From the NCBI GenBank assembly GCA_023426425.1, contig JAFAAT010000145.1, forward strand, positions 1 through 25,972: a stretch of 25,972 nt of DNA, given 5' to 3'. Made by a program: the position numbers and the translations under genes. Position 1 is the first letter of the stretch. The number at the start of each line of letters is the position of its first letter. This DNA is from Bacteroidota bacterium. GTDB taxonomy: Bacteria; Bacteroidota; Bacteroidia; Chitinophagales; Chitinophagaceae. Below are positions 14,585 through 23,429 of this stretch, piece after piece. Below the pieces are notes generated by a model. The model saw only the letters and a list, made by a program, of their open reading frames with translations. It ran no database searches and had not been told where the DNA came from.

Positions 14585-15988
14585 TTATTTAATCTCCTCA
14601 TCTTCCACTTCTTCAAAAAGGCCCATAAACTTGCCTTTCAGCCCTTCAAACAGCCTGCGCATCTTATCGGACCTTTTCCTTTCACGTTCACGCTGATCCT
14701 CTTCCAGCTCCAGCTCTTCGCCTGTTGCCCCGGGTTCCGGTTTCGTGTCTGCAAGTGAAGAGGGAATACCTTCATCGGAGTGCACATAATTGCCTCCATC
14801 ACCTATGAAGCGCATTCTGCCAGTTTCGTAGTCATGGTAACCGCGGAGGATCAGTCCAATGCAGGTAGAGTACATTGGATTCATCAGCGCCTCGGCATGT
14901 CCGCCTGCTAAATGTTCATTAGGGTAGCCCAACCTGCACCCCAGGCCTGTCACATATTCTGTGAGCTGCACCAGGTGTTTGAGTTGAGCACCGCCTCCAG
15001 TTAGGATGATACCTCCATGCAGTCGCTTATCAAGGTCGATCTGTTTCAGATGATACACGACATAGTCCAGAATCTCCTGCATCCTTGCCTGTATAATATG
15101 TGCAAGGTTTTTGACCGAAATTTCCTTGGGTGGAAGACCCCTTAGTCCAGGTATGGTGATGTAGGCATTACCATTGGCCTCATCAGCCAGCGCTGTGCCA
15201 AACTGCACCTTCATCTGCTCTGCCTGTGCACGCAGCACACCAAGCCCGTTTCGTATGTCATTTGTAATATTCACACCTGCATACGGAATCACGGCCGTAT
15301 GTTTCAGTATGCCGTCATAGAACACAGCCATGTCCGTAGTACCACCACCTATATCCACTATAGCCACACCAGCTTCCAGATCTTCGTCATTCATCACTGC
15401 TGCCGCAGAAGCCAACGGCTGGAGCACAATATCTCTTGTGATGAGGTTAGACTTGTCAACACAGCGTTTGATATTACGGATCGCATTGCGGTCTCCGGTA
15501 ATGATATGGAAGTTGGCACCGATCTTCACGCCGCTCATCCCAACCGGGTCGAGCACATAAGGAGTACTGTCGACCGAGAACTCCTGTGGTATGATGTCGA
15601 TAATCTGATCACCCGCGGGAATATAGGTCTTATGCTGATCCCTGATCAGCAGGTTGATGTCTTCCCTGTCGATCTCGTTTTCTGTATTCACCCTCACCCG
15701 CTCACCTTTGGTCTGCAGGCTCTTGATATGCTGGCCGGCAATGCCCACATAAATCTCCTTGATCTCAAGGTGAGGATTCGACTGAATGCACTTTTCAATA
15801 GCCTGTTCGATCGATCGAATACATTGTTCGATATTCATCACCACTCCGTGACTGACACCTGCGGAATCTGCTTTACCGAAGCCAAGTATCTCCAGCTTGC
15901 CGAATTCATTTTTCCGCCCGGCTATCGCAACGACTTTTGTTGTTCCGATATCAAGACCTACAATGATGGGTTGTTCTTTTCTACTCAT
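14585..15988 (-). CDS. ftsA: Cell division protein FtsA
   Basis: FtsA is the actin-like ATPase that tethers FtsZ to the cytoplasmic membrane and signals to the septal synthase. The actin-fold nucleotide motifs are visible: GLDIGTTK (11-18), VDIGGGTTD (211-219) and ILTGGGAQL near residue 345. The FtsA-specific 1C region lies between them (about 85-165). The C-terminus carries an amphipathic helix KMRRLFEGLKGKFMGLFEE (about 442-460), the expected membrane-targeting sequence, preceded by an acidic/basic linker (ELELEEDQRERERKR) longer than in E. coli FtsA (467 versus 420 residues). It starts with ATG 20 bp after ftsQ. Confidence 0.97.
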   Translation of the reverse strand: MSRKEQPIIVGLDIGTTKVVAIAGRKNEFGKLEILGFGKADSAGVSHGVVMNIEQCIRSIEQAIEKCIQSNPHLEIKEIYVGIAGQHIKSLQTKGERVRVNTENEIDREDINLLIRDQHKTYIPAGDQIIDIIPQEFSVDSTPYVLDPVGMSGVKIGANFHIITGDRNAIRNIKRCVDKSNLITRDIVLQPLASAAAVMNDEDLEAGVAIVDIGGGTTDMAVFYDGILKHTAVIPYAGVNITNDIRNGLGVLRAQAEQMKVQFGTALADEANGNAYITIPGLRGLPPKEISVKNLAHIIQARMQEILDYVVYHLKQIDLDKRLHGGIILTGGGAQLKHLVQLTEYVTGLGCRLGYPNEHLAGGHAEALMNPMYSTCIGLILRGYHDYETGRMRFIGDGGNYVHSDEGIPSSLADTKPEPGATGEELELEEDQRERERKRSDKMRRLFEGLKGKFMGLFEEVEDEEIK

Positions 15989-16008
15989 ATTGCGTGTGAT
16001 TAAGCACT

Positions 16009-17055
16009 TTAATTACTGTTTGTACCCTGAAAAATATATTTAGCTTTCGCAGGCTCGTTCCCTTCCGTGTTTACTGTTCGACCAGGCACTGCGTCTTGCT
16101 TGTTGTCTTTTTCTGCTTTTACCTGAGCGGCTGCCTGAGGTTTCACAGTGGTTGCCTTAAGTTCCGGCACAGCTGCCGGCGCTCCTGCTGCAACAGATGT
16201 TTCCACTGGCGCCTCACCCATGATGCTCTTTAACCAATCCATATTACTAATGCCGTTTTTGCTCGCAGGCTTCCACGGCAATGCAGGCGAGGCAACCAGC
16301 TGGTTTCTATACCTCAAATCGACCAGTTCATATTTTTCCCATCCAATCCTGTTAAGCACATTTTTGTAGAAAGCAAATAAGTGCCTGAACTTCTGCTCCA
16401 TCCTACTCGTATCTCCAAATAAGATCTTGTGCTTGCCGAGCACAGGCACCAACTCAAACTCCCGCTCCGGCGTCACGATTATCTGCGCTATCTGCGCATT
16501 CCAGAAACTGTCACCTTCTATGTGCCTTACCAGTCTTACGAGGGAAGCATATAGCCTCTTATTTACACTGTCATCTTTTGTCACCGGGACATTGGTGACA
16601 ATCACCGTATAGTATGTAAATAGCTCAGACAAAGGCAACAGCTTGAGAGAAGCATCCAGGTAATAGCTTTCTCCGCTCTCCAGAAATACTCTCGCCACCG
16701 GAACCCTTTGAACCAGATTGATGTGCATGGCACGCTGGTTATCGACATACACCTGCGCATCTGCCACCCAGGGATTCCTGTAAACTGCCTGCTCCACTGA
16801 TTTGATGTCGAGGCTGTCCAGTCTGGCCCCATTTTTCTTCAATGCCTTTCTCTGCATCAACTCTCTCCAGATTGCTTCTTTGTCAAGAAACGCCTGTTCG
16901 CCTTCATTGACAACCTCCAGGTGAACGTCTTTCAGCTTCTTTGCCTTTTGTATTCCCGACGCGCTTACAACCGCCACTACACAACCAGTCGTCACCACGA
17001 GTGTGAGAACTGCCTGTAGCACTTTACGGATTGATATTTTGCGCTTTTCTGCCAT
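16009..17055 (-). CDS. ftsQ: Cell division protein FtsQ
   Basis: FtsQ is a bitopic divisome protein that links the cytoplasmic FtsA/FtsZ ring with FtsW/FtsI through the periplasm. A short basic cytoplasmic start (MAEKRKISIRK) is followed by one membrane helix (about 13-33), a POTRA-like domain (about 42-115, with the NPWV motif at 94-97 and INLVQRVPVARV at 112-123), and a beta domain to about 265. The last 80 or so residues form an Ala/Lys/Val-rich, probably unfolded tail (KPQAAAQVKAEKDNK) that E. coli FtsQ lacks. Sequence conservation of this family is low; the call rests on the fold pattern and on the murC-ftsQ-ftsA position. The start overlaps the murC stop by one base (TAATG). Confidence 0.9.
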   Translation of the reverse strand: MAEKRKISIRKVLQAVLTLVVTTGCVVAVVSASGIQKAKKLKDVHLEVVNEGEQAFLDKEAIWRELMQRKALKKNGARLDSLDIKSVEQAVYRNPWVADAQVYVDNQRAMHINLVQRVPVARVFLESGESYYLDASLKLLPLSELFTYYTVIVTNVPVTKDDSVNKRLYASLVRLVRHIEGDSFWNAQIAQIIVTPEREFELVPVLGKHKILFGDTSRMEQKFRHLFAFYKNVLNRIGWEKYELVDLRYRNQLVASPALPWKPASKNGISNMDWLKSIMGEAPVETSVAAGAPAAVPELKATTVKPQAAAQVKAEKDNKQDAVPGRTVNTEGNEPAKAKYIFQGTNSN

Positions 17056-18413
17056 TATTTGTTCTCCAGTATTTCTTTAATCGGTTCAGTGAGTTTGTCT
17101 ATGTCTCCTGCTCCGGCAGTGATCAATAGCTTCAATGGCGCCAGTCGGACGTAGTCAATCAGACCTTCTTTAGTCAGAATCGTATGCGCCGGGTTGCCCA
17201 TTTTATCAGCTATCAACTTACTGCTGACGCCATCAATTGGAAGTTCTCTGGCAGGGTATATGTCCAGTAAGATCACCTGGTCAGCCAGGTCCAGGCTGCG
17301 TGCAAACCCTTCCGCAAGGTCGCGTGTCCGTGTATACAAATGCGGCTGAAACACCACCACGCATTTCCTGTCGGGGAATAGCCGCTTGGCACTCCTGATC
17401 AATGAAGAGAGTTCTTCCGGATGGTGTGCATAGTCATCAATGTAGATTACCCTCTCATTCCTGACCACGTATTCAAACCTCCTGCGTACGCCCCTGAACC
17501 CTGCTAAAGCTGACTTGATATCATTTGCATCAATCTCCAGCATCTGTGCTACTGTTACAGCTGCCACCGCATTTTCTACATTGTGCATGCCGCCGATATT
17601 GAGGCGCAGGCCTTGTACACCTCCATACGGGTTTACCAGGTCAAAGACATAGCCACCATCCTGTTGCACAATATTTGCAGCGCAAGCAGCTGCAGCATCG
17701 TTTTGGAGACTATAGCTGTGGGTATGTGTTCCGCCAAGATCCGCTGCCCTTTTCAAGCCATGTTTCACCAGCAATGATCCGCCGTCCTTGATGTTTTTCG
17801 TGTACTGAATAAAGGCCATCTCCATCTCTTCCACCGTTCCATATATGTCGAGATGGTCAGGATCCATCGCTGTCAGTACTGCAATGTCAGGGTGTAGCTT
17901 CAAAAAGCTACGATCGTATTCATCTGCCTCTATCACCGCAGTCTGCTTATGACTGCTCCAGTAATTGCTGTTGTAATTCACTGCAATTCCTCCCAGAAAC
18001 GCATTACAACCATAGCCTGTCTCCCTCAGGAGGTAAGCGATCATCGTAGATATCGTGGTCTTGCCATGAGTGCCTGCTACTGTTATCGCAAACATTGCTT
18101 CAGTGATCCACTGCAGCACATCGCTTCTTTTGTAAACTGGATAGTTGCTATTTTGATACCAGTTCAGCTCCTTATGATCTTTTGGGATCGCAGGCGTGTA
18201 CACCACCAACTCTGTTTCTTTGTCGAGTAGGCTGATGTCGTCCTCATAGTGAACATTCACACCTTCTGCTTCGAGCTCCCTCGTAAGTTCAGTCTGAGTA
18301 CGGTCATAGCCACTCACATTGGCACCGTTGTTTTTGAAAAAACGAGCAAGGGCACTCATGCCAATACCACCTACACCGATAAAATAAACCTTCCTCAGAT
18401 CATGCACTTTCAT
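17055..18413 (-). CDS. murC: UDP-N-acetylmuramate--L-alanine ligase
   Basis: MurC adds L-alanine to UDP-N-acetylmuramate with ATP, the first amino-acid step of the peptidoglycan stem peptide. The Mur-ligase layout is complete: an N-terminal UDP-binding domain with YFIGVGGIGMSALA (10-23), the central ATPase domain with P-loop AGTHGKTT (113-120), DPDHLDIYG in the middle, and the C-terminal domain with YIDDYAHHPEE and VVFQPHLYTRT. The 452 residues are normal for the family. I place the start at the ATG at 18413; a GTG codon directly before it (18416) could serve instead. Either start lies within the end of murG (14- or 17-bp overlap), suggesting coupled translation. Confidence 0.97.
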   Translation of the reverse strand: MKVHDLRKVYFIGVGGIGMSALARFFKNNGANVSGYDRTQTELTRELEAEGVNVHYEDDISLLDKETELVVYTPAIPKDHKELNWYQNSNYPVYKRSDVLQWITEAMFAITVAGTHGKTTISTMIAYLLRETGYGCNAFLGGIAVNYNSNYWSSHKQTAVIEADEYDRSFLKLHPDIAVLTAMDPDHLDIYGTVEEMEMAFIQYTKNIKDGGSLLVKHGLKRAADLGGTHTHSYSLQNDAAAACAANIVQQDGGYVFDLVNPYGGVQGLRLNIGGMHNVENAVAAVTVAQMLEIDANDIKSALAGFRGVRRRFEYVVRNERVIYIDDYAHHPEELSSLIRSAKRLFPDRKCVVVFQPHLYTRTRDLAEGFARSLDLADQVILLDIYPARELPIDGVSSKLIADKMGNPAHTILTKEGLIDYVRLAPLKLLITAGAGDIDKLTEPIKEILENK

Positions 18414-19515
18414 CACTGCTCATTTTTGATAGTTCAATAATTTTCTTCGCAATTCTTTCGTCTGCGTCGCGTATGGCCAATTTTGCAAGGTTCCGACGCA
18501 TCAGATCTTGCATCACCCGATCTTCTTTCAACAGCAGCAGCTTTTTCACCAGCTCCAGTTTTGCATCGCTATCTTTCACCAGCTCGGCCGCATTGTGCGA
18601 CACCAATGACATCGCATTGCTCGTCTGGTGATCCTCAGCTGCAAAAGGATAAGGCACGAAAATTACCGGCTTTGCTACAATACAGAGTTCTGCAATAGCG
18701 AGTGCCCCGGCACGCGAAATCACCATATCTGCTGCCGCATAGGCTACGTCCATCTCCTTTATAAACTCAAATACTTTTACATCCTTATATCCTGCTGCAC
18801 TCCGCAAGGCTTCCTGGTAATATGGTTTACCCGTCTGCCATACTATTTGCAGTCCTGCTGCAGCTAAATTGCCTAAGCCACCATCTATCGCTTCATTAAT
18901 CGACTTGGCTCCCAGGCTGCCACCCACAACCAGTACCGTTTGCTTATTAACATCAAGTCCCAGTTTCAGCTGCGCCTCATCTCGTGTCACCGTACTGCTA
19001 ATAATATTCTTGCGCACAGGATTGCCGGTATGAATCAGTTTCTCCTTTGGAAAGAACTTATCCATCCCGTCATAGGCGACACATACAGCCTTTGCTTTCC
19101 TGGCCAGGATCTTATTGCTCTTGCCCGGATAGGAATTTTGCTCCTGGATCACAGTTGGGATACCTGCACCCTGTGCTGCATTCAGCATCGGGAAACTCGC
19201 AAATCCACCTACTCCTACTACGACGTGCGGACTAAACTCACGGAGAATGTTCCTGGCGCGCATCATGCTCCTGATTAGTTTAAGTGGCAGACTCAGATTC
19301 TTCCACAGATGGCTTCTGTTGAAGCCTGCGATATCCAACCCTACTATTCTAAATCCCTCCTGTGGCACCTTCTCCATCTCCATCTTGCCGTTCGCTCCCA
19401 CAAATAGCAGTTCTGCATCAGGTTGCAATCTTTTCAGTGCATGAGCGATAGCAACAGCCGGGAATATATGCCCCCCTGTGCCCCCACCTGCTATTATGAC
19501 GCGCAATTCTCCCAT
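18400..19515 (-). CDS. murG: Undecaprenyl-PP-MurNAc-pentapeptide GlcNAc transferase
   Basis: MurG transfers N-acetylglucosamine from UDP-GlcNAc to lipid I, giving lipid II at the cytoplasmic membrane face. Both GT-B halves are recognisable: the N-terminal glycine-rich IIAGGGTGGHIFPA (7-20), VGVGGFASFP near residue 100, EQNSYPGKSNK in the middle, and the donor-binding C-terminal half with VVGGSLGAKSINEA and ISRAGALAIAEL, ending near PYPFAAEDHQTSNA. The 371 residues fit the family. It starts with ATG 3 bp after ftsW and overlaps murC at its end. Confidence 0.98.
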   Translation of the reverse strand: MGELRVIIAGGGTGGHIFPAVAIAHALKRLQPDAELLFVGANGKMEMEKVPQEGFRIVGLDIAGFNRSHLWKNLSLPLKLIRSMMRARNILREFSPHVVVGVGGFASFPMLNAAQGAGIPTVIQEQNSYPGKSNKILARKAKAVCVAYDGMDKFFPKEKLIHTGNPVRKNIISSTVTRDEAQLKLGLDVNKQTVLVVGGSLGAKSINEAIDGGLGNLAAAGLQIVWQTGKPYYQEALRSAAGYKDVKVFEFIKEMDVAYAAADMVISRAGALAIAELCIVAKPVIFVPYPFAAEDHQTSNAMSLVSHNAAELVKDSDAKLELVKKLLLLKEDRVMQDLMRRNLAKLAIRDADERIAKKIIELSKMSSDESA

Positions 19516-19518
19516 TGT

Positions 19519-20757
19519 TTATACTGCCGGCACTGCCTCCGGAGCTTGTTTTTTCTTTTTCGTTTTAGTTGGTGCCTCTTCCTCACCCTCTACACTGGTA
19601 GTTTTCTTCCGGCTAGCTACAACTTCTTCGTCCACATACTTGCTAACACTCAGAATGATACCTATAGCTATGCTTGTAAACCATATGGAAGAGCCGCCCA
19701 TACTGATCATGGGAAGCGTTAAACCTGTGACAGGAACCAGTTGCACATTTACCGCCATGTTCAACATAGCCTGAAATACCAGCGTAATACTAAGCCCCAC
19801 CGCCAGGAATGCCCCAAAAGCAAACGGACATCTCTTGAAAATCAGAATGCTCCTCCAGAGAAACAGCAAGTACAAAAAGACAACGAAAGCACCCCCGACA
19901 AGGCCGTATTCAGCTATTATGTTAGCATAAATAAAATCGGAATAACCGTGTGGCAGGTAGTCCTTTGCCTCGCTATTGCCGGGACCTTTACCAAACAGTC
20001 CGCCGCTTGCTATAGCTATCTTTCCCTGCAACACCTGGAAATTGTCGTCTTTCTTGGTCGCACCTTCCTCTTCCACCCCTACAAAGCTTTTGATCCGCTG
20101 CTCCCAGGTTGCTGCTCTCCCAAAGCCTGTGATCTTAGAGATAATAAATAAAGCTGCAAGCCCAATGATCCCTGCCGCAGCAAGTACCATAATGTGTTTA
20201 ACCTGTACACGACCAATAAAAAACAGAATGCAGCAGGTGAATCCAAGCATCAACGCAGTCGAAAGATTTGCTGGCGCTATCAAAGCACAGGTTAGCCCCA
20301 CAGGAATTAGTACAGGCAAAAACCCTTTTTTGAAATCCTTAATGGATGCCTGTTTAATACTAAGTATCCGCGCCAGAAACATAAACAGCGCCAGCTTTGC
20401 CATGTCCGATGTCTGAAAGGTCAGATTAATTACCGGGAGCCGGATCCAACGCGATCCTTCATTCAAAGTCATTCCAAAGAACAACGTGTACAACAATAGA
20501 GGCAGACTTAACAAATAAAGCACCACTGCAAGCCGTGCAAACTTGGTATAGTTAATTCTGTGCACCCAGTAAATGATCAACAGCCCCAGGCCCAATACCA
20601 TCAATTGTTTAATCAGGTAGTAACTTGCATTCTTGTCCATACGGTATGCCAGCGACTGCGTAGAACTATAAACAGCAAGCAGGCTTATCAGGGACAGTAG
20701 GATAACCACCGACCAGATCACTTTATCGCCCTTTGTTTTCTGTAGTAAGCTTTGCAT
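19519..20757 (-). CDS. ftsW: SEDS-family septal peptidoglycan polymerase FtsW
   Basis: FtsW polymerises lipid II into glycan strands at the septum together with its partner transpeptidase FtsI. The 412 residues contain about ten membrane helices and SEDS landmarks: LNEGSRWIRLP (about 97-107), a large external loop before LPHGYSDFIYANIIAEYGLVGG, and near the end TGLTLPMISMGGSS. A cytoplasmic C-terminal tail is strongly basic (TKTKKKKQAP). RodA shares these motifs; the position between murD and murG favours FtsW. It starts with ATG 22 bp after murD. Confidence 0.95.
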   Translation of the reverse strand: MQSLLQKTKGDKVIWSVVILLSLISLLAVYSSTQSLAYRMDKNASYYLIKQLMVLGLGLLIIYWVHRINYTKFARLAVVLYLLSLPLLLYTLFFGMTLNEGSRWIRLPVINLTFQTSDMAKLALFMFLARILSIKQASIKDFKKGFLPVLIPVGLTCALIAPANLSTALMLGFTCCILFFIGRVQVKHIMVLAAAGIIGLAALFIISKITGFGRAATWEQRIKSFVGVEEEGATKKDDNFQVLQGKIAIASGGLFGKGPGNSEAKDYLPHGYSDFIYANIIAEYGLVGGAFVVFLYLLFLWRSILIFKRCPFAFGAFLAVGLSITLVFQAMLNMAVNVQLVPVTGLTLPMISMGGSSIWFTSIAIGIILSVSKYVDEEVVASRKKTTSVEGEEEAPTKTKKKKQAPEAVPAV

Positions 20758-20779
20758 CTGTTCTTGTTCTTACAATTGT

Positions 20780-22144
20780 TTATAGAGCACGAACGACTTC
20801 TTTAAACTGCCTGCCGCGTTCTTCATAATTTCTAAAGAGGTCAAAGCTGGCACACGCAGGAGAAAGCAAAACGATCTCGTCCTTCTCAGCCAATGCATAT
20901 GCTGCATGAACCGCATCCGCCATAGATTGGGTGTCCACTATATCTTCCACAATTCCATCGAAGGCTGCATGAATCGGCTTATTGTCAACGCCCAGGCAGA
21001 CTATCGCCTTCACCTTTTCTTTCACCAGATCCATTATCTCTCGATAGTCATTCCCTTTGTCAATCCCGCCCAGGATAAGGATAACAGGCCGCTTCATACT
21101 CTCCAATGCATACCATACACTATTCACATTCGTAGCCTTGCTGTCATTGATGAATTCAACACCCCTCACAGTTGCCACATATTCTATTCTGTGCTCCAGC
21201 CCATCCATCGTTTCAAAGCTCTCTCGAATCTTCTCCTTTCTGATTCCTGCTACTCTTCCTGAAATTCCTGCAGCCATGCTGTTATGCTGATTGTGTTTAC
21301 CTTTTAACGAAAGATCATGAATAGACATCCTCAGATCTTCTCTACCATACATTATGTGTAGTTCATCATTACTGATAAATGCGCCTTCATCTTCATTCCT
21401 TAGGTTTTGCTCATTCATTGTGAAAAATATTTTGTGGGAGTTTGTAGTGTGTGTGGCCAGGTAGCCCTGAATTACAGGGTCGTCCTGGTTTATAATGAAA
21501 TAATCTTCTTCAGTTTGATTTTCTGTAATCCTGAACTTGGATGCTACATAGTTTTCAAATTTGTAGTCATATCTGTCAAGATGATCCGGCGTAATGTTTA
21601 GCAGAACAGCAATATCAGGTCGAAACTGATGTATATCGTCCAGCTGAAAACTGCTCACTTCTATCACATACCATTCAGTTGGCTGAATCACAAGCTGCCG
21701 CGCAAAACTGTACCCTATGTTTCCTACCATCGACACATCGTATCCCGCATGTCTAAACAGCTGATAGGTCATACTCGTGGTTGTACTCTTCCCATTGCTC
21801 CCCGTAATGGCAACAATCTTACTTGTGCCCTTATAACGGTAGGCGAACTCGATCTCACTGCACACTTCTATTCCCGCCTTGCGCACTTCCTGCATGATTG
21901 CAGTTTTTTCCGGAATCCCGGGACTTTTCACAATCAGGTCCGCCTCTAACACATTATTCACTGAGTGCGCTCCTTGCTCATATGCTATAGCATGCTCTTC
22001 CAGCTCTTTTCTAAATTCTTCCTTGATTGCACCGCCATCACTCACAAATACCTCCCATCCTTGCTTCTTTCCAAGCAAGGCAGCACCAACACCACTTTCT
22101 GCGGCGCCCAGAATGACTAAGTTCTTATGTGTGTGCGTGCTCAA
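20780..22144 (-). CDS. murD: UDP-N-acetylmuramoylalanine--D-glutamate ligase
   Basis: MurD adds D-glutamate to UDP-MurNAc-L-alanine with ATP in the cytoplasm. The N-terminal domain has LVILGAAESGVGAALL (9-24) and IVKSPGIP (71-78), the ATPase domain has ITGSNGKSTTT (113-123) and NITPDHLDRY, and the C-terminal domain has FINDSKATN and LILGGIDKGND, followed by LLSPACASFD, the MurD-type ending. The 454 residues are normal. The start codon is TTG (22144-22142), since the nucleotide-binding loop begins only about ten residues in and no ATG or GTG lies between it and the mraY stop. That stop is TAG, in the same frame, separated from the TTG by a single AAA codon. Confidence 0.96.
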   Translation of the reverse strand: MSTHTHKNLVILGAAESGVGAALLGKKQGWEVFVSDGGAIKEEFRKELEEHAIAYEQGAHSVNNVLEADLIVKSPGIPEKTAIMQEVRKAGIEVCSEIEFAYRYKGTSKIVAITGSNGKSTTTSMTYQLFRHAGYDVSMVGNIGYSFARQLVIQPTEWYVIEVSSFQLDDIHQFRPDIAVLLNITPDHLDRYDYKFENYVASKFRITENQTEEDYFIINQDDPVIQGYLATHTTNSHKIFFTMNEQNLRNEDEGAFISNDELHIMYGREDLRMSIHDLSLKGKHNQHNSMAAGISGRVAGIRKEKIRESFETMDGLEHRIEYVATVRGVEFINDSKATNVNSVWYALESMKRPVILILGGIDKGNDYREIMDLVKEKVKAIVCLGVDNKPIHAAFDGIVEDIVDTQSMADAVHAAYALAEKDEIVLLSPACASFDLFRNYEERGRQFKEVVRAL

Positions 22145-22147
22145 TTT

Positions 22148-23419
22148 CTATCTCATCTTTAAGGTTACCACACTTAGGATAACCAGCAGTATTTGTATAA
22201 TCCAAAAACGTGTAACGATCTTCGATTCATGATATCCGAGTTTTTGGTAGTGATGGTGCAGCGGAGCCATAAGAAATATCCTTTTGCCCTCACCATACTT
22301 CGCCTTTGTCCTCTTGAAATAGGCCACCTGAATCATCACTGAAAGATTCTCCACCAGGAAAACTCCACATATAATGGGGATCAATAGCTCCTTTCGTACT
22401 ATGATGGCCAGCGAAGCAATAATCCCTCCTATCGCCAGGCTCCCCGTATCACCCATAAACACTTGTGCGGGATAGGCATTATACCACAGGAACCCAACAC
22501 AGGCGCCGACAAAAGCACCTACGAAAATTGAAAGTTCACTCAGGTTAGGGATGTGCATGATGCCCAGGTAGTCTGCCATAATGTAGTTACCGGAGACATA
22601 GGCAAATACGGCCAGACATATCCCCACTATCGCAGACACACCTGTGGCCAGACCATCTATCCCGTCAGTTATATTCGCGCCATTAGAAACAGCAACAATG
22701 ATGAATATGACAAAGAGGATGTAGATAATTGGTGTAAGAATATCTATTGCCTTCTCACTTATATTTTCCGCAATACGCGCATAGCTCAACTCATGGCTCT
22801 TCACAAATGGGATCGTTGTAGTAGCAGTTCTCACCCTCACATACTTCCTGTTCGAACCAGTCTCGTCTTTGCGAACAAACGGCTCCGATACCACCTCCTC
22901 TGTCTGATTATACACCAGCGGCTGTCCTTTCACCACCTCACGGGTAGTCATTACATTCTGGTTATAATACATCGTCAGCCCCACTATAATGCCAAGGCCT
23001 ATCTGTCCCATTATCTTGAAACGTCCCGCCAGCCCTTCTTTGTTCTTCTTGAATATCTTAATGTAGTCATCAATAAACCCAACGAGTCCCAGCCAGATTG
23101 TAGACACTACCATCAGAATGATGTACACGTTCTCTATCCTTGCAAACAATAGCGTAGGGATAAGGATTGCCGCAATTATAATCAGCCCACCCATTGTCGG
23201 TGTGCCTTTTTTTGTTTTTTCACCTTCCAGCCCCAGATCCCGGATTGTTTCACCAATCTGCTTCCGCTGCAGATACTTTATAATCTTCTTTCCCAGCAAC
23301 AGTGATATCACAAGCGAGAGAATAATTGCCATCGCCGCCCTGAAGGTGATATAATAGAATATCCCCGCTCCGAACAGCCCGAAGTTTTCTCGCAAATATG
23401 TAAACAGGTGGTATAGCAT
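22148..23419 (-). CDS. mraY: Phospho-N-acetylmuramoyl-pentapeptide-transferase
   Basis: MraY transfers phospho-MurNAc-pentapeptide from UDP to undecaprenyl phosphate, producing lipid I in the membrane. The signature residues are present: KKGTPTMGGL (70-79), the aspartate pair in GFIDDYIK (114-121), NGANITDGIDGLATG (246-260), MGDTGSLAIGG (322-332) and the histidine-rich loop APLHHHYQKLGYHE (385-398). About ten membrane helices are expected. At 423 residues it is about 60 longer than E. coli MraY (360). The extra part is a polar, charged stretch at about 153-225 between two helices, containing EVVKGQPLVYNQTEEVV. I recall this insertion from other Bacteroidota. It starts with ATG 10 bp after murE; murF, which lies between them in E. 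coli, is absent. Confidence 0.97.
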   Translation of the reverse strand: MLYHLFTYLRENFGLFGAGIFYYITFRAAMAIILSLVISLLLGKKIIKYLQRKQIGETIRDLGLEGEKTKKGTPTMGGLIIIAAILIPTLLFARIENVYIILMVVSTIWLGLVGFIDDYIKIFKKNKEGLAGRFKIMGQIGLGIIVGLTMYYNQNVMTTREVVKGQPLVYNQTEEVVSEPFVRKDETGSNRKYVRVRTATTTIPFVKSHELSYARIAENISEKAIDILTPIIYILFVIFIIVAVSNGANITDGIDGLATGVSAIVGICLAVFAYVSGNYIMADYLGIMHIPNLSELSIFVGAFVGACVGFLWYNAYPAQVFMGDTGSLAIGGIIASLAIIVRKELLIPIICGVFLVENLSVMIQVAYFKRTKAKYGEGKRIFLMAPLHHHYQKLGYHESKIVTRFWIIQILLVILSVVTLKMR

Positions 23420-23429
23420 CGTTCGCTGT

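Noticed and set aside
15299..16003. Open frame of 234 codons on the + strand opposite ftsA
   Set aside because: It is fully antisense to a well-conserved gene; the translation is His/Ile/Ser-rich with no family likeness.
22553..23152. Open frame of 199 codons on the + strand opposite mraY
   Set aside because: It is a shadow of mraY; its product is His/Tyr-rich and unlike a natural protein.
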